Source: Cryptomeria japonica (Eukaryota; Streptophyta; Pinopsida; Cupressales; Cupressaceae). From it: 64,000 nucleotides of DNA. Below are positions 22,255-32,616 of the stretch, piece after piece. Within the stretch, counting starts at the first letter, position 1, and the number at the start of each line of letters is the position of its first letter. The position numbers and the translations under genes were made by a program. The stretch lies in the NCBI RefSeq assembly GCF_030272615.1, contig NC_081414.1, positions 237,448,233 to 237,512,232 of the forward strand. The letters are read 5' to 3'. The notes under the pieces are model-generated. The model was given only the letters and a program-made list of their open reading frames with translations. It did not search any database and was not told the origin of the DNA.

Positions 22255-24008
22255 GACGTTCCCTCATCTTCGAAGGACTGAGAATTGAGGCTACCCATTA
22301 GGTGGTAGGTGAACTGGACTCCTTCGTGAATTAGTCTCTCAATCTACTGATGCAACCATTGGTCGGTATATCTTGCTGGGGCTGCCATGACTGCCTCAAA
22401 ATCAATGATAGGGTCCTGTGACCAATCAACGCCTGGCAAAAGATGCCTTATTGCTTCAAATTCTCGGACCTGGAGGCAATTTCCTGAATCTATGAGTTGA
22501 TCTGGGACCCGGCGATATCCATAGAGTCGCATCTGCTGCACACTCAGCCTAGAATATTCACACCTTCGGACTTCATAGTTATCAGAGCAATTCTTCCAAT
22601 AGTCTTCAACTGATTCCTTTGCTCTGTACTGCCGGCCATAGGCTCTCTTTGCCAGATTACCGTGATCGAAATATTTCCTCAGAAAATGCTCTTGTAGGCC
22701 ATAAGAGGCCAGCTCTGTGAGGGATTCCTCTGCTAGGGTGAGGGTCTTCAGATGGACATCCTGGTTGCCTATAATCATGGGGAACGCGAATCCAGCCTGC
22801 TTGCTCTCTCTGAGTAAGATGTTGGCCGGACATGACTGCCTTGCGACCTCCATAAGAACTATTTTGTCGGTTGGGTACCGTGGAAGTCGGAGAGGGGCAC
22901 CATCAAAGCCCGCTATTCGGATATAGGAGAACCTTGGGAACTGGATGAACCAGGCTCCGTATCTCTGTATTAGAATAGTAGCTTGCTTTGAGAGCCTTAT
23001 GTGTAATCCTCCTTGCATTAGTCTGACCAAGCGCATTGTGAAGGCATCATTGGCGTGCTCATATTGGCCAACTCCATAAGCCGGGTTGTTCTTTTCTCTC
23101 TGAGCTATATCTTGGTAGTGCAGCTGCGGGTAACAATCATAGACCTTTACCTGACCAGGCCCATTCCCGATTTCACCTTTAATTATCAAACCTGGTAGTG
23201 GCTGGTTCTTGGCGAACATGTAGACCAACTAAGAGGTCATAGTGAAGTACTTTTTTCTCTCGAGTTCAATTAGCTGAGCGTGGATGTTGTCGCTTATAAT
23301 CTGGGCCTAGTCAAACTTAGACTTCCCAGCGAAAACTTGCTCTGTGAAATAAAACATCCACTCTTCAAAGTAGTTGGATTTAGGAAGTCCCATAACCGAG
23401 CTGAGTAATGTGACCATATCCCCATGCTCATTATGAAAGTCACTTCTTGGGGTCTTTTTCCCAATTCTGGCGCTTGGAAGCCTTCTCTCCTTGTACCACT
23501 CTTCGTTGATCAGGGTTCTGCATCTAGCCGGATTCATATCATATGCCCCCTATGCCTCATCTATAGTCGTGGCCATGGGATTGTTTGTGAAGGGAATGTT
23601 GAATACGTCGCCGATGGCCTCAGGAGTGAAGTTGGCGAGAGTCATATTCTCAAGGAGCACCAATCTGGAACCTGGCTGATAATGTCGAGCAGCCTCTACC
23701 ACTAACTCATAGTTTTGCACTGTTGGAGGAAATCCCGCCACTTGGGCGATGCCACTTTCTACCATCTGTCTAGGCTTGCCATATGCGTTAGGGGAGAAGA
23801 CCCGATTCTTGAAGTCCTGGATGTCAATATGGCCAAGATTGGCATCACCGACATTGTCCCAAACGCTTTGAACTTTTGACTCCCTCAATCCTCCTCTTTG
23901 ATACTGGTACTTCATCCTTTCAACTTTGCGTGGGATATCTGATTTGGATGCTCGCGATGTCTCGACTGTAGCGGGCGTCTTTGATGATTCTACCGCCGAT
24001 TTAGGCAT
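22255..24008 (-). pseudogene. Element B ORF, 5' part (N-terminal half)
   Basis: This is the start of the B frame at ATG 24008-24006, with a splice-acceptor-like TGTGTAG ending at 24014. C has the same arrangement. The phase is uninterrupted to the D junction, with four stops, all TAG. Shared blocks with C include N-x-G-D-x-N-L-G, A-G-F-P-P, E-x-A-R-H-Y, Y-F-E-x-W-M-F-Y-F, G-x-G-P-G-x-V-x-V, R-Y-G-A-W-F-I-Q-F-P and P-R-Y-P-T-D-K-I-V-L-M-E-V. The family is unrecognised. The layout vaguely recalls plant retrotransposon-associated domains in Pfam 'putative plant transposon protein' families, which I could not test. D interrupts it at about codon 585. Confidence 0.65.
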
Positions 24009-24015
24009 TTATCCT

Positions 24016-26228
24016 ACACAGTCGGACGCGGATTACGAGGCGATATAAAAGAAGTAAGGCGGGTTAGATAGAGAATACTCCAGCATTCAAGGATTAATTC
24101 AAAATTTAGATTGGAAACAGAGTGACATTGCTAGCTGAGAGCTTGATTGAGTAAAACATTTATTCATGAAGCTTTTGATCGCAGATTTATATTTAAGCAC
24201 TTTTTGGATTAATTTTCAAAAGGGACAAAGCTCGAAAAATTTTCCTAAGTTTAAAAAATGCAATTTCTAGTTAAATCTTAGGAGCAAATTCTAATTTTCG
24301 ACTACTTTGAATGACGCTTTAATAATCGGAGAAAAGATGCGAATTGTGAAGACTTAAGCACTCTAATGCATCCAATTTATAAATATTTCAGATTATCAAG
24401 AGAGACAAAGCGTACTTACCTGATGAAAATGGATGGCGAGAAATTGCCCGACTTGCTGTGCAAAGACGAATGGATAGTTCTGCAAATTTTAGAATTTCAA
24501 CGGTTATCCTTCAATTCAAATTTTCGCAGTTGTTGTTTGAAAAGAATTTGTCATTTTTAGAGTAAGCAATTTTTACCTTGGGCAATTTAGGCGAAATGGC
24601 AGTTAACCCTTTGCGTGCCTTTTCAAACCGCGTCAAAGATAGGCGTTTTGAAAACCTCTTGCCGACTGCATGAGCTCCACATGATTCTTGATGGCTAACC
24701 AAATGCGAATTTATATGGCGCGATTTCCGGATAACGATATGGTTGGCAAACTTACAATTCTCGCACCCAACACCCCTCCTATTGTTAGCGATTTTCGGGC
24801 TTCAGGGATTTCGCAGCTTCGGCAGTTTGGGTGCATGTTAAAACTTTGCAACTTTATAATTCCGCAACTTATCCCCTAAATCGTGGTCTTCGACAATTTG
24901 GAGGCTTCTAAAATCTTCGGCGTTTCGGGGGGGAATTGCCAATTTCGGCGATTTGAAGGACTTTGCCGACTTCGTAATTCACACGCTGTCCTCCGAAATG
25001 CGAACTTCGAGGGTTTGGAGGCTCTTGCGAACTTTAAACTACGTTTTTCCTTGAAATACTTAGGCGCTTTTCACACAAACTTCAGACCTTTTAGACGTTT
25101 TGGCGATTTTCGGGGCTTTCACGCTCTTTTTTGAGTTTTACGAATTCTTCCATTTTGTCCTTAGGGTCCGAAATTCGGCCCATAAGGCGATTTTGGCAAC
25201 ATTAAAGAAATTTCGGAGTTTTTTTTTCAACGATTTTGCAACTTCAAAGAATTTCGGACCTTTTCAACGATTTTGCAACTTTAAGAATTTCGAACCTTTT
25301 CAACGATTTTGCAACTTTAAGAATTATTCGAATTTTGGCCCCAGGGTCTGAAATTTGACAACTTAAGTGAAATTCGGACCTTGGGGGGGTTTTTGCAAAT
25401 TTTAAGGCATTTTCGGACCTTTTGTCCATTTTTTCAACTTTTGAATTTTTAAAACTTCACCCCCTGGGTCCGAAATTCGGCCCATTGGGCAATTTTGGCA
25501 ATTTTTTAGCTTTTCTAAAATTTCAACCTCAAGGTCCGAAATTCGGCCCCCTGGGCAATTTTGCCAAGTTTTTAACTTTTCTAAAATTTCAACCCCAAGG
25601 GCCGAAATTCAGCCCCCTGGGCGATTTTGCAAACCTCGTGGATTTTCGAACCTTATGCCCATTTTGGCATTTTTGTGAATTTCTCTCATTGTGGCCAGAA
25701 AGTTCAAAATTCACCCCCTCCTGGGCATTTTGGCATTTTTTTACCTTTTCCTCAAGGAGTGCGAGCTTGGGCACTTGGGCGAGTTTGTTAACTTTGGCAT
25801 TTTGAAACGAAATTCGCTCCTTCTCTGATTGTCAAAAATCGTCATTCGTTCAAATCTCGTAAACTCCGCAAAAACAAACCTCATGTAATCTATCTCACTA
25901 CGAAAAATGACAATCTTGGGTCGTCATGCGACCTTCAGACATGTTGTTCTTTGCTTGGCGAGCTTCGCCAACTTCTATCACCTTACACCCATCCAAGGCG
26001 ATTTCACAATTTTGAACAATTTCTTGGTATTTGTGCCCGAGGGCTGGACTAGCCTAATGGAATCATCGGCTCTTTTCTTTCAATATCATCACTTCACAGA
26101 CCGGTCACGGGCTCGCTCGAAAGGACGTGAGACACTCTGCGCGAAACTCAACAGGGCGAAGACAAAAGGCTCAAAAAAAAGGGAAGGGGGACCTTGTCGG
26201 CGACAACGAGCATGTGCAACGCACAACA
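24016..26228 (-). other. Element B non-coding 5' leader with short tandem repeats
   Basis: About 2.2 kb without real genes. It includes three ~38-bp repeats built on TTTTCAACGATTTTGCAACT (25227-25330) and about three ~66-bp repeats containing GGTCCGAAATTCGGCCC (25467, 25533, 25600). A short hairpin (TTGTC/GACAA, 26194-26206) lies near the 5' terminus, next to a GGTCC. Open frames here are repeat artefacts. The region corresponds to C's leader by position, but its repeats differ in sequence. Confidence 0.55.
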
Positions 26229-26233
26229 CGTAG

Positions 26234-26650
26234 TTGTACTATGTTGGCGAAGCGAAGTGTGGTTTAATTTCACACAAGTGATCCTTGTCTCTTTGTTCAT
26301 TGAGTTAGACTAGATTTAGTGTAGCTTTCTAAACCCTTCCTATTTACTTTCCGCATATTTTAAATCAAAAATTCCTAAAAAACGAGCCCTTCATTGCTAA
26401 ATAATTCGCGAGTCAATTCCTTGAAGTTGCAAAATTGTCTAATCTTCTTTGAGAGTATGTAAGGCCCCTTGGATTACCAGTATATCACATCAGCCAACTG
26501 AGTCACGTCCGTTGTACATAGGAACCTTGGAGTCAATTGTCTGATCTTCCTACGATCTTAGCACACAATCGCACTTTGATCAAGAGAGAGTAAGGTGATT
26601 GTTGGTAACTTTATTCTGTGTTAGGCACTGTCATAAAAACCACATCAACG
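26234..26650 (+). other. Element A 3'-terminal segment after B
   Basis: This completes A's R-U5. The last ~150 bp match the order of short blocks at C's 3' end. The terminal CAACG differs from CAACA by one base. It holds no gene. Confidence 0.5.
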
Positions 26651-28079
26651 GGACTGAAGCAAGGATTGCAACGTGATAAAATTTGTTGCAAATCGGATAA
26701 TTCCTAGATGAGACAACTCTTTCTTATTTGTTTCTTTTCATAAGGTTGATGACCCAAGCATGATTATATATGTATTTACAAATTTTAATCCATGGAATTT
26801 TACCAAGATCCTCCAATATGAGGTCAATGCAATGAGCAGCACAAGGGGTCCAAAACAAGGTGGGGTGCCTCTCCATAAGAAATTTACCTACAACATAATT
26901 TGCCGCATTATCTGCCACTATTTGCACCACATTCTCCTCACCCATGTCATCCAACACTTCCTCCAACACCCCATGGAGATACTCAGCATTTTTTTCATTC
27001 CTTGAAGCATCAATTGACTTCAAGAACACTGTGCTACCTTAGAAAGGAAAAAAAAAGAGATTTAGTAAAATAAAAATTAAAAAACTTAATCACTAAATCA
27101 ATAATAAATATTCTTTACAAAATACAAAGTACAATTACCTAATGAGGAGACAAGAAAATTCAGCAATGTAGGTCCAACCATCAGTCATGATGGTGCAACC
27201 TTTCCTCCTCCATATGTTACGCTGCTCAGGAATTTTGGCTTTAACATCGGCCACCTTTTGACTCAAAATAGGGCCTTTTTTCTCCTCATCATTAGGGGCT
27301 TTGAACCCCTGACCACAAATAGTAATGGCATCTACCATAATTTGCCAGTATGGAGACCTAAAACAAATAAAATAAACGGAATAAGTATTTACTATTAACT
27401 ATTAAGTTTTACTTGTAACTTTAAAAATTAAAATAATGAATGTGGCATACTCTTATTTTCTTAAATTCTTAATTTCTTAAAAGAAAAAAAATTAAGACAT
27501 AGAAATCAAAATACTAATGAATACCTCGCTGCATGAAATGGAATGTTGTTGTAGAATCAAAAGTCTCCAATTGCTATTTTTGCAGCATCATGCTTCTCCT
27601 TATTCCAACCCATGCTCTCAAGCGATAGTTGGGCACTCGGAGTCGTGCGTGGAACAAAAAGTGAGTCTAATGTGGATTTATTTTTACGAATACAAGGCCC
27701 AATGCTCACACTCGCACTACCACTACTTCCAGATGCAGGAAATGGAGGTCGAGGATTTGAAGAAGCCTCTCCACCAATGGCTGCCATTTCTTCCATTTGC
27801 TTCCTTTTTAATTCTTTTTTCTCTTCAAATTCCTCTAATTGAGCTTGCACTTCACGTATAGCCTCAGGGGGTGCTTTTTTGCATGGTTTTGCATCATGGC
27901 ATTCTATTTATGCAATGTGATATTTCAACCGGTTAATACCTCCCCCATTATATTTTGTTTTGCAATGAGTATATGTTACTTCCCCTTTTTTTGAACCGCA
28001 AATGCCATGTTTGCAAGCCTTATCCTTTCTAACTAGGGCTGCCTTTGGGGCACCACTTCCACTAGGCTGAGACATTATG
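26651..28079 (-). pseudogene. hAT-superfamily (BED/DUF659-type) transposase, truncated by element A
   Basis: Three exons can be read on the minus strand. Exon 1 (28079-27525) has ATG at 28075, a degraded BED-finger region (G-G-I-N-R-L-K-Y-H-I-A, first Cys lost, in-frame TAA) and a Glu/Lys-rich coil; it has further stops. Intron 27524-27358 (GT...AG) joins A-A-R to S-P-Y-W-Q. Exon 2 (27357-27139) carries M-V-D-A-I and T-I-M-T-D-G-W-T, the first catalytic Asp region. The next intron runs from 27138 to acceptor 27034. Exon 3 starts 27033 with S-T-V-F-L-K-S-I-D-A-S, V-V-Q-I-V-A-D-N-A-A-N-Y (second Asp) and C-A-A-H-C-I-D-L, then loses frame near 26720. Similarity continues (R-F-A-T-N-F-I) to 26651, where A begins. 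The catalytic Glu and hATC dimerisation domain are missing. Confidence 0.8.
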
Positions 28080-28303
28080 CTACAATATATTATAAATAAA
28101 TAAAATCAGCATAATTTATTTTATTCTAATTAAGTTAAAACTTAAAAATAAATAATAGAAAGAAAAAACAAAACTAGGGTTTCAACTTTCATATTTTTTC
28201 TATCAATATAAAATAAAATTATAAAACAAAAACAAAACAAATGTACTAAAAAATTGAGATATGAAAGTAAGAAAATTTTTAAAAACAAAAAAATGTAACT
28301 TAC
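28080..28303 (-). other. 5'-UTR intron of the hAT transposase
   Basis: A GAG|GTAAGT donor at 28303-28302 and a TTGTAG acceptor at 28081-28080, four bases before the ATG, frame an AT-rich intron. The 5' exon would lie just above 28304. Confidence 0.5.
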
Positions 28304-28619
28304 CTCTTTCAATTTGCTTCAAAATTAAAAAACTGCACCTTCAAATTTGTAGAGACCTCTTCCAAATCCTTCTTGAACTCCTTTAAATGCTTGAATGCAA
28401 GCTACTAACTTGCACAAACAATCAACAATTGCAATCTCCTCTTCAATCTATATGCTAGTATGCTCTTCAATGCCTCTATTTTTTTGCTCAAATCCCTCTT
28501 TTCTCTCCTTGTGTTTGCAAACAAGAAAAATGACTTTTTAGGGTATGGGAGAAAACATATTGACCTTTTATTTCACTTAAAACAGTCATTTTAATTTTTT
28601 TTGTGTTTTTTTATTGGTG
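28304..28619 (-). other. Presumed hAT 5' untranslated region and promoter
   Basis: AT- and CT-rich sequence upstream of the transposase gene with no coding potential. No clear TATA box could be assigned. Confidence 0.35.
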
Positions 28620-28795
28620 TTGGGCGACAGAGTCTAGGCACCGGGACTCACCGAGTTCGACAGACTTAGCGAGTCTGTGTAGACCTGGCCAGACTCAGCC
28701 GAGTCCGAATCCAAGGTCCTCTGGTCTCGACAGAGGTGACCCGCCTCGAGACTTGCCAAGTTTGGACCAGACTCTGCGAGTCCTGTAACTCTGGT
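28620..28795 (-). repeat. GACTC/GAGTC-rich block, probable hAT subterminal region
   Basis: GC-richer island with about ten copies of GACTC or GAGTC in both orientations (for example ACTCACCGAGTT, CGAGTCTG, AGACTCAGCCGAGTC). Clustered short motifs in both orientations are typical of hAT subterminal transposase-binding regions. No terminal inverted repeat or 8-bp TSD could be identified. Confidence 0.45.
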
Positions 28796-29491
28796 TGAGA
28801 GAGGCCAAATGAATACTAATGATGTTTACACCAGAAACATCTACAACCAGCATTTTTGTTGTATCAAAATGTTTTGAAATGGGGCTGGGAAATCTCCTTG
28901 AAATAGACATTGTGGCAATTTCAAAGGCATTGTCCAACTACTAGTGTGTATGAGGCTAAATTTGTGGGGGATGAACCAACATTGGTTGAAAGTTGAAACA
29001 CTGAAATTGGATGGTTACAACTTACAACCCTAAGAAGCCCTATAGTCATCAAGGCATGTTGTTGTAGTGATGGCAAGGTGCATATAGGGGTCATGGAGCT
29101 TCTCTTTCATGGAAAGCACCATGACAACACAACCAAACACAATCATGTTTTCTTTTTGATGGCCTTGCTTTAGTTCATAATCGATGACAACCATTAGTGT
29201 TGGTGTACTCATTCCATGACCTCACTTTCCCCAAGAGTTTGTTTGATCCTTATTCATAATAAATATATTACTAGCTTGGTGTTGTCTCTGGAACACTCTT
29301 AATTGATTTAGGACAAACAAAATGAGCTATGAAGGAGGGGAACAATGAAAGAAATAGGCATGCCATTAAGATTATGATGAGCTTGTTGCAGATGAGCTTT
29401 GCAATGACAATTGATATGGTCGTAGACCATCAGTAAAATGGGATATGAATAGGTATGAAAGATCCCTGATGCATCTTTTAAGCTGACAGGC
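28796..29491. other. Unassigned sequence between the hAT remnant and a solo LTR
   Basis: No convincing gene, RNA or repeat boundary was seen. The one open frame of 60 codons has no recognisable product. Confidence 0.35.
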
Positions 29492-30879
29492 TGTAATTTT
29501 TAATTATTTGTTTTAAAATAAATTCTTCCTGTTTATTAAATGATCTTTCAGAGAGAGGCAGAAGTTGCAGAAAGGTTGTGTCTTTTGTTTTTGTTTGTAT
29601 TTTTCCAGATATAGGTAAACAATGAATAACAACAGCAGCAAATATGAAATAGGCTGGAAAATAATGTGCAATAATATAATATTCAGCCAATCTAGAATAG
29701 CTACAAATCGTACCAGGCAAAATACATAAATGATATGCCAGCAAAGTATCTACCAACCAAAATAATGTTGCCGGCTGCAAGAAAGACCATCCACGCACAA
29801 TGAAAAGAGATGGCTGATGAATACCAATCAGCAACCCACGTGCCAGCTGGAAGGAGGCCGTACGGCTGCTGCAGTCACGTCCAAGCAGCCAAGGAACTCC
29901 CACATGCCAAGCAATATACCCAACGTCCAAAGCCAAAGCTCTTCCAATGCTGAACTTGCACTCCAATCAAAGTCTGAAACCAAATGAAGCTGCTGAAACC
30001 TTCTATTGGGGTTTGCGTCCCAATATCCAAGCCCTAGGGTTTGCGTCCCAGTTCTCCAAAAATCGCTCCTCAAAGAAAATTCACAAATGCCAAGTTTGAA
30101 GATGTAAAAAGATAATAGAATAATGAGCCAACATCTCCTTTTATCTCCCTCTCAAAGCTACTCGAACCCTAAAGGGAGAGTATGCTTTTACCTTTATTAA
30201 ATAATGGCATATTCTTAATTAAAAAGGCTTTTATGTATAGGAAAACACCCCTTTCGTCAAATAACAAAACTCAAGGTGCCAGAAGGTCTCCGAATGATGA
30301 AAATAAGTTATAATAATTCAAGACCTTTCCAACGAGCTATAACACATATGCCTGCCTGACCAGAAGAAGCCAAAATCCCCTTATTACTCCAATTAGCTAT
30401 ATAAATAGCTTTATTTAATTAATAAGACGCTAACTTAGGAAATATTAAAAATATATCCCAAATAGCCGTATAATGCTCATCTGACTCCACAAGTCTGAAA
30501 CAAAGCCTGCCACCTGTCTGTGACTGATGTCGGAAATCATGGATCAACTGGCAGTCTCATCCCTAAAATCTAGGGATGCTCCTAGAAACTAGGAAACACA
30601 CCCAAATCTCCTGAAACTGAAACCAAGGAATGGTCTCATGGAACCCCAACCCTGGACGCTGTCACAACCTCCTAAAAAGTAGGAACTGTCTCCTAAAATC
30701 TAGGAACTGCCTCCTAAAATCAAGGAACTACTCCAAACTGGTCTACTACTGCCAGAAACACCAAATCCAAACACTGAATATCCTGACTGAGTCTCTATCC
30801 ACCATTGCCAACCTACAAGACTCCATAATAGGCTAACTCACATGTCTCTGCTAGACAGAGCTAAAGAGGGGACATGACA
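29492..30879 (-). repeat. Solo-type LTR of the TGTAATGTCC class
   Basis: On the minus strand it opens TGTCATGTCCCCTC and then TTAGCCTATTATGGAGTC, TTGTAGG, closely matching the U3 start of gypsy-1 (TTAGCCTATTCTTGAGACC, CGTAGG). It ends AAAAATTACA at 29492. No PBS or internal region adjoins it. Flanks CAGGC and AGGTA do not make a convincing TSD, so it may be a truncated or rearranged LTR. U3 holds several TCCTAAAATCTAGGA-type inverted repeats (30560-30735), where related LTRs hold the ACTTACTA palindrome. The 162-codon frame at 29478-29966 is not taken as a gene. Confidence 0.65.
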
Positions 30880-32460
30880 AGGTATGAACCTTGGGAACCA
30901 TAAGGACCAAGATTCGTCCTTTCCAACAATCATATTAGCATGGGTATGATCTAAATTTGCAAGAAATATCAAGTATAGGAAGTAAATGTTACTTAAAACC
31001 TCAATGGAAAGCAGGTGAGATTCATCTTATTTATGATAGAGCAGTCAAGGAAAGGAGTTTGTTATATAGGGGGCTTTGCTTTGGTCTAATTCGGTGGTTT
31101 CATGGAGGGCCATATGGGTTTGTTTGGTTATTGCTTACTTCTTGTCCATTGGATGGTCATAGAAGGTGGGTAATATCAGATTGGGTCTCATTTATATCAG
31201 TTCAATCCTTCGATTTGTGCACTAAAAACTGGATGAATAAGAGAGGTTAGATAATTGATGCATGATGTGTTGTTAGGATGTAGCCAACAATTATTGGGAA
31301 CGAGAGGGTGATGCAGTTCGTGTGAATTTTAAATTTAGGAGATGTCACCAGATGAATTAGAAGAAACATATCAACAAAAGGCAAAGTGTGGAGATGTTGA
31401 TACTTGATGGTAGCTATACAAGGATGAGCAAGGGATGTGTGGCCGTGAGTTACAACTGGCAGAGGTGAGCAATAATCTAATATGTACTTTATAAAATTAT
31501 TTAGGTTGTCACTATCATGGCGATTTAAATAATAATAATGACTGCCATAATGATGATAACAACAACAGTTATTAGTACTATCAGTAGTAACAGTATGAAT
31601 CAGAATAGTAATAATAGTATTAATCATGTGCGCCTAGGCATATTCTCTAATTTGATTGTTTAAATAATATAGTGAAACTAAAATGATCAATGAGTTTATT
31701 CATTTGCAATATAGTTGTCCCTGAAGAGGCATCTAGAAATTAGACCTAGAACATCATGCTATGTGGTGATGAAGAGCAGAAAAGTAACCTGCAGATGTAA
31801 TCTCAGACATTCTCTATCTCCTTACATCCACATTTTAATCAAACAAATGATGATATTAGTTTTTTGCTATTGTATGAGAATGCTATTTTAGCAGACTATA
31901 AGAAATCATAGACTGCTGCTTTCTCATGCTTGAATAAGGGGTGAGACTAAAAATTTTCTGCTTTTTGGTAAGAACCTCGGTTTGTAATTTCTTGAGCTTG
32001 TGCTTAACGTCTAACATGTTTATACCAGTAAAGAGAAGTTTAATACGATTAATAGCTTAATTTGAATGAGACTTCTGCATTGAACCCACATTTTAGCTGA
32101 GATGCAGTTCTGAGTTATGCATAGTTCCTCAGGCATAGGATATATTTCTTGTTGTAAGCATCCTTCTTGTAACTTTACTTCAGTGTTTTGCCTTTTGGTC
32201 AGTTTTACTCCTAGGATTTTCTTTACCCTAATTCTTTGCTATTATAACTGGGTGTATTTTTTAGTATTGACATATTTTGGTGACTAGTGGACTGAATATA
32301 ATTTCTTTCTATTTTACATTGTATCTTTCTTTCTTTATTATTAGTTCATAATAGAAAAGTTAATATGAAAATATCTTTTCTGTCATTTCTTTATTGTATA
32401 GTCAATACTTCGTTAACATTTTTTTCTCTGTAATTGGATTTGCATGTTAACTATTCACAG
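30880..32460 (+). other. Unassigned sequence, probable intron upstream of the MetRS-like exon
   Basis: AT-rich, with AAC/ATA-type low complexity around 31500-31630. A 97-codon frame at 30957-31250 has no recognisable product. The last 60 bp are pyrimidine-rich and end in the acceptor TTCACAG. Confidence 0.4.
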
Positions 32461-32616
32461 GTTGAGAAAGCAAGAAACCACTACATGGATCTTTCTTTCT
32501 CCTCAGCGTGTGCAGCTATTATAGATATTGGTAATGCTGGTAATATATATCTGGATGAGCGTGCTCCATGGTCTCTGTTCAAGCAAGGGAGTTCAAATGC
32601 TGAAGTAGCTGCAAAG
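32461..32616 (+). CDS. Single internal exon of an organellar-type methionyl-tRNA synthetase
   Basis: 156 bp (52 codons, phase 0 at both ends), preceded by a T-rich tract and TTCACAG and followed by the donor GTATAAG. The translation includes G-N-A-G-N-I-Y-L-D-E-R-A-P-W-S-L-F-K-Q-G. This is the N-x-Y-[IL]-[DE]-x-x-x-P-W-x-L motif of the anticodon-binding helical domain of bacterial-type MetRS; the K-Q-G extension is what I recall for the plant dual-targeted enzyme (OVA1 in Arabidopsis). Such enzymes charge tRNA-Met in chloroplasts and mitochondria. No stop or indel is present. No neighbouring exon was found in the window, so this is either a true exon between introns exceeding 31 kb on each side or an isolated duplicated exon. 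Confidence 0.7.

Larger units (their letters stand above)
7265..26228 (-). mobile_element. Element B: giant LTR-like unit with internal ORF, interrupted by D
   Basis: The termini on the minus strand are TGTTGTG (at 26228) and CACGTCAACA (at 7265), the same as element C. Flanks are GGTAG (7260-7264) and CGTAG (26229-26233), a 5-bp TSD with one mismatch. With D and one TSD copy removed, B is about 6,982 bp. The order on the minus strand is terminal hairpin, ~2.2 kb non-coding leader, one ~1,200-codon frame (24008 to 8400), TATTTAA at 8114-8120, and 0.85 kb to the end. No PBS, gag, pol or internal LTR pair is visible. That fits a single very long LTR (solo LTR) with its ORF in U3. A non-autonomous element with only 5-bp terminal inverted repeats is the alternative. 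Confidence 0.7.
1591..26650 (+). mobile_element. Element A: 5'-truncated giant-LTR-like unit with internal ORF, interrupted by E1 and B
   Basis: A is the oldest visible copy of the A/B/C family. After removing the two insertions (4435-6875 and 7265-26228) about 3.7 kb remain: the last two thirds of the family ORF (1597-4040), a TATA box (4422-4428) and about 0.81 kb to the 3' end. The terminal stretch 26500-26650 resembles the end of C in order and wording (TTGGAGTCA, TGATC, CAAGAGAG, TTTATTCTGTG, then CACRTCAAC). The expected final CAACA reads CAACG. The 3' end abuts hAT transposase coding sequence at 26651. The 5' end is not identifiable, so no TSD can be tested for A. Confidence 0.6.

Noticed and set aside
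25422-25805. 127-codon frame with repeating F-L-K-F-Q-P-Q-G-P-K-F
   Set aside because: Produced by the ~66-bp tandem repeat (a multiple of three) in B's leader; no start context or homology.
29478-29966. 162-codon minus-strand frame
   Set aside because: Lies almost entirely inside a solo LTR and has no recognisable domain; hydrophobic composition follows from base composition.
29487-30884. 5-bp TSD for the LTR at 29492-30879
   Set aside because: CAGGC and AGGTA match only when shifted and for three bases; not accepted.
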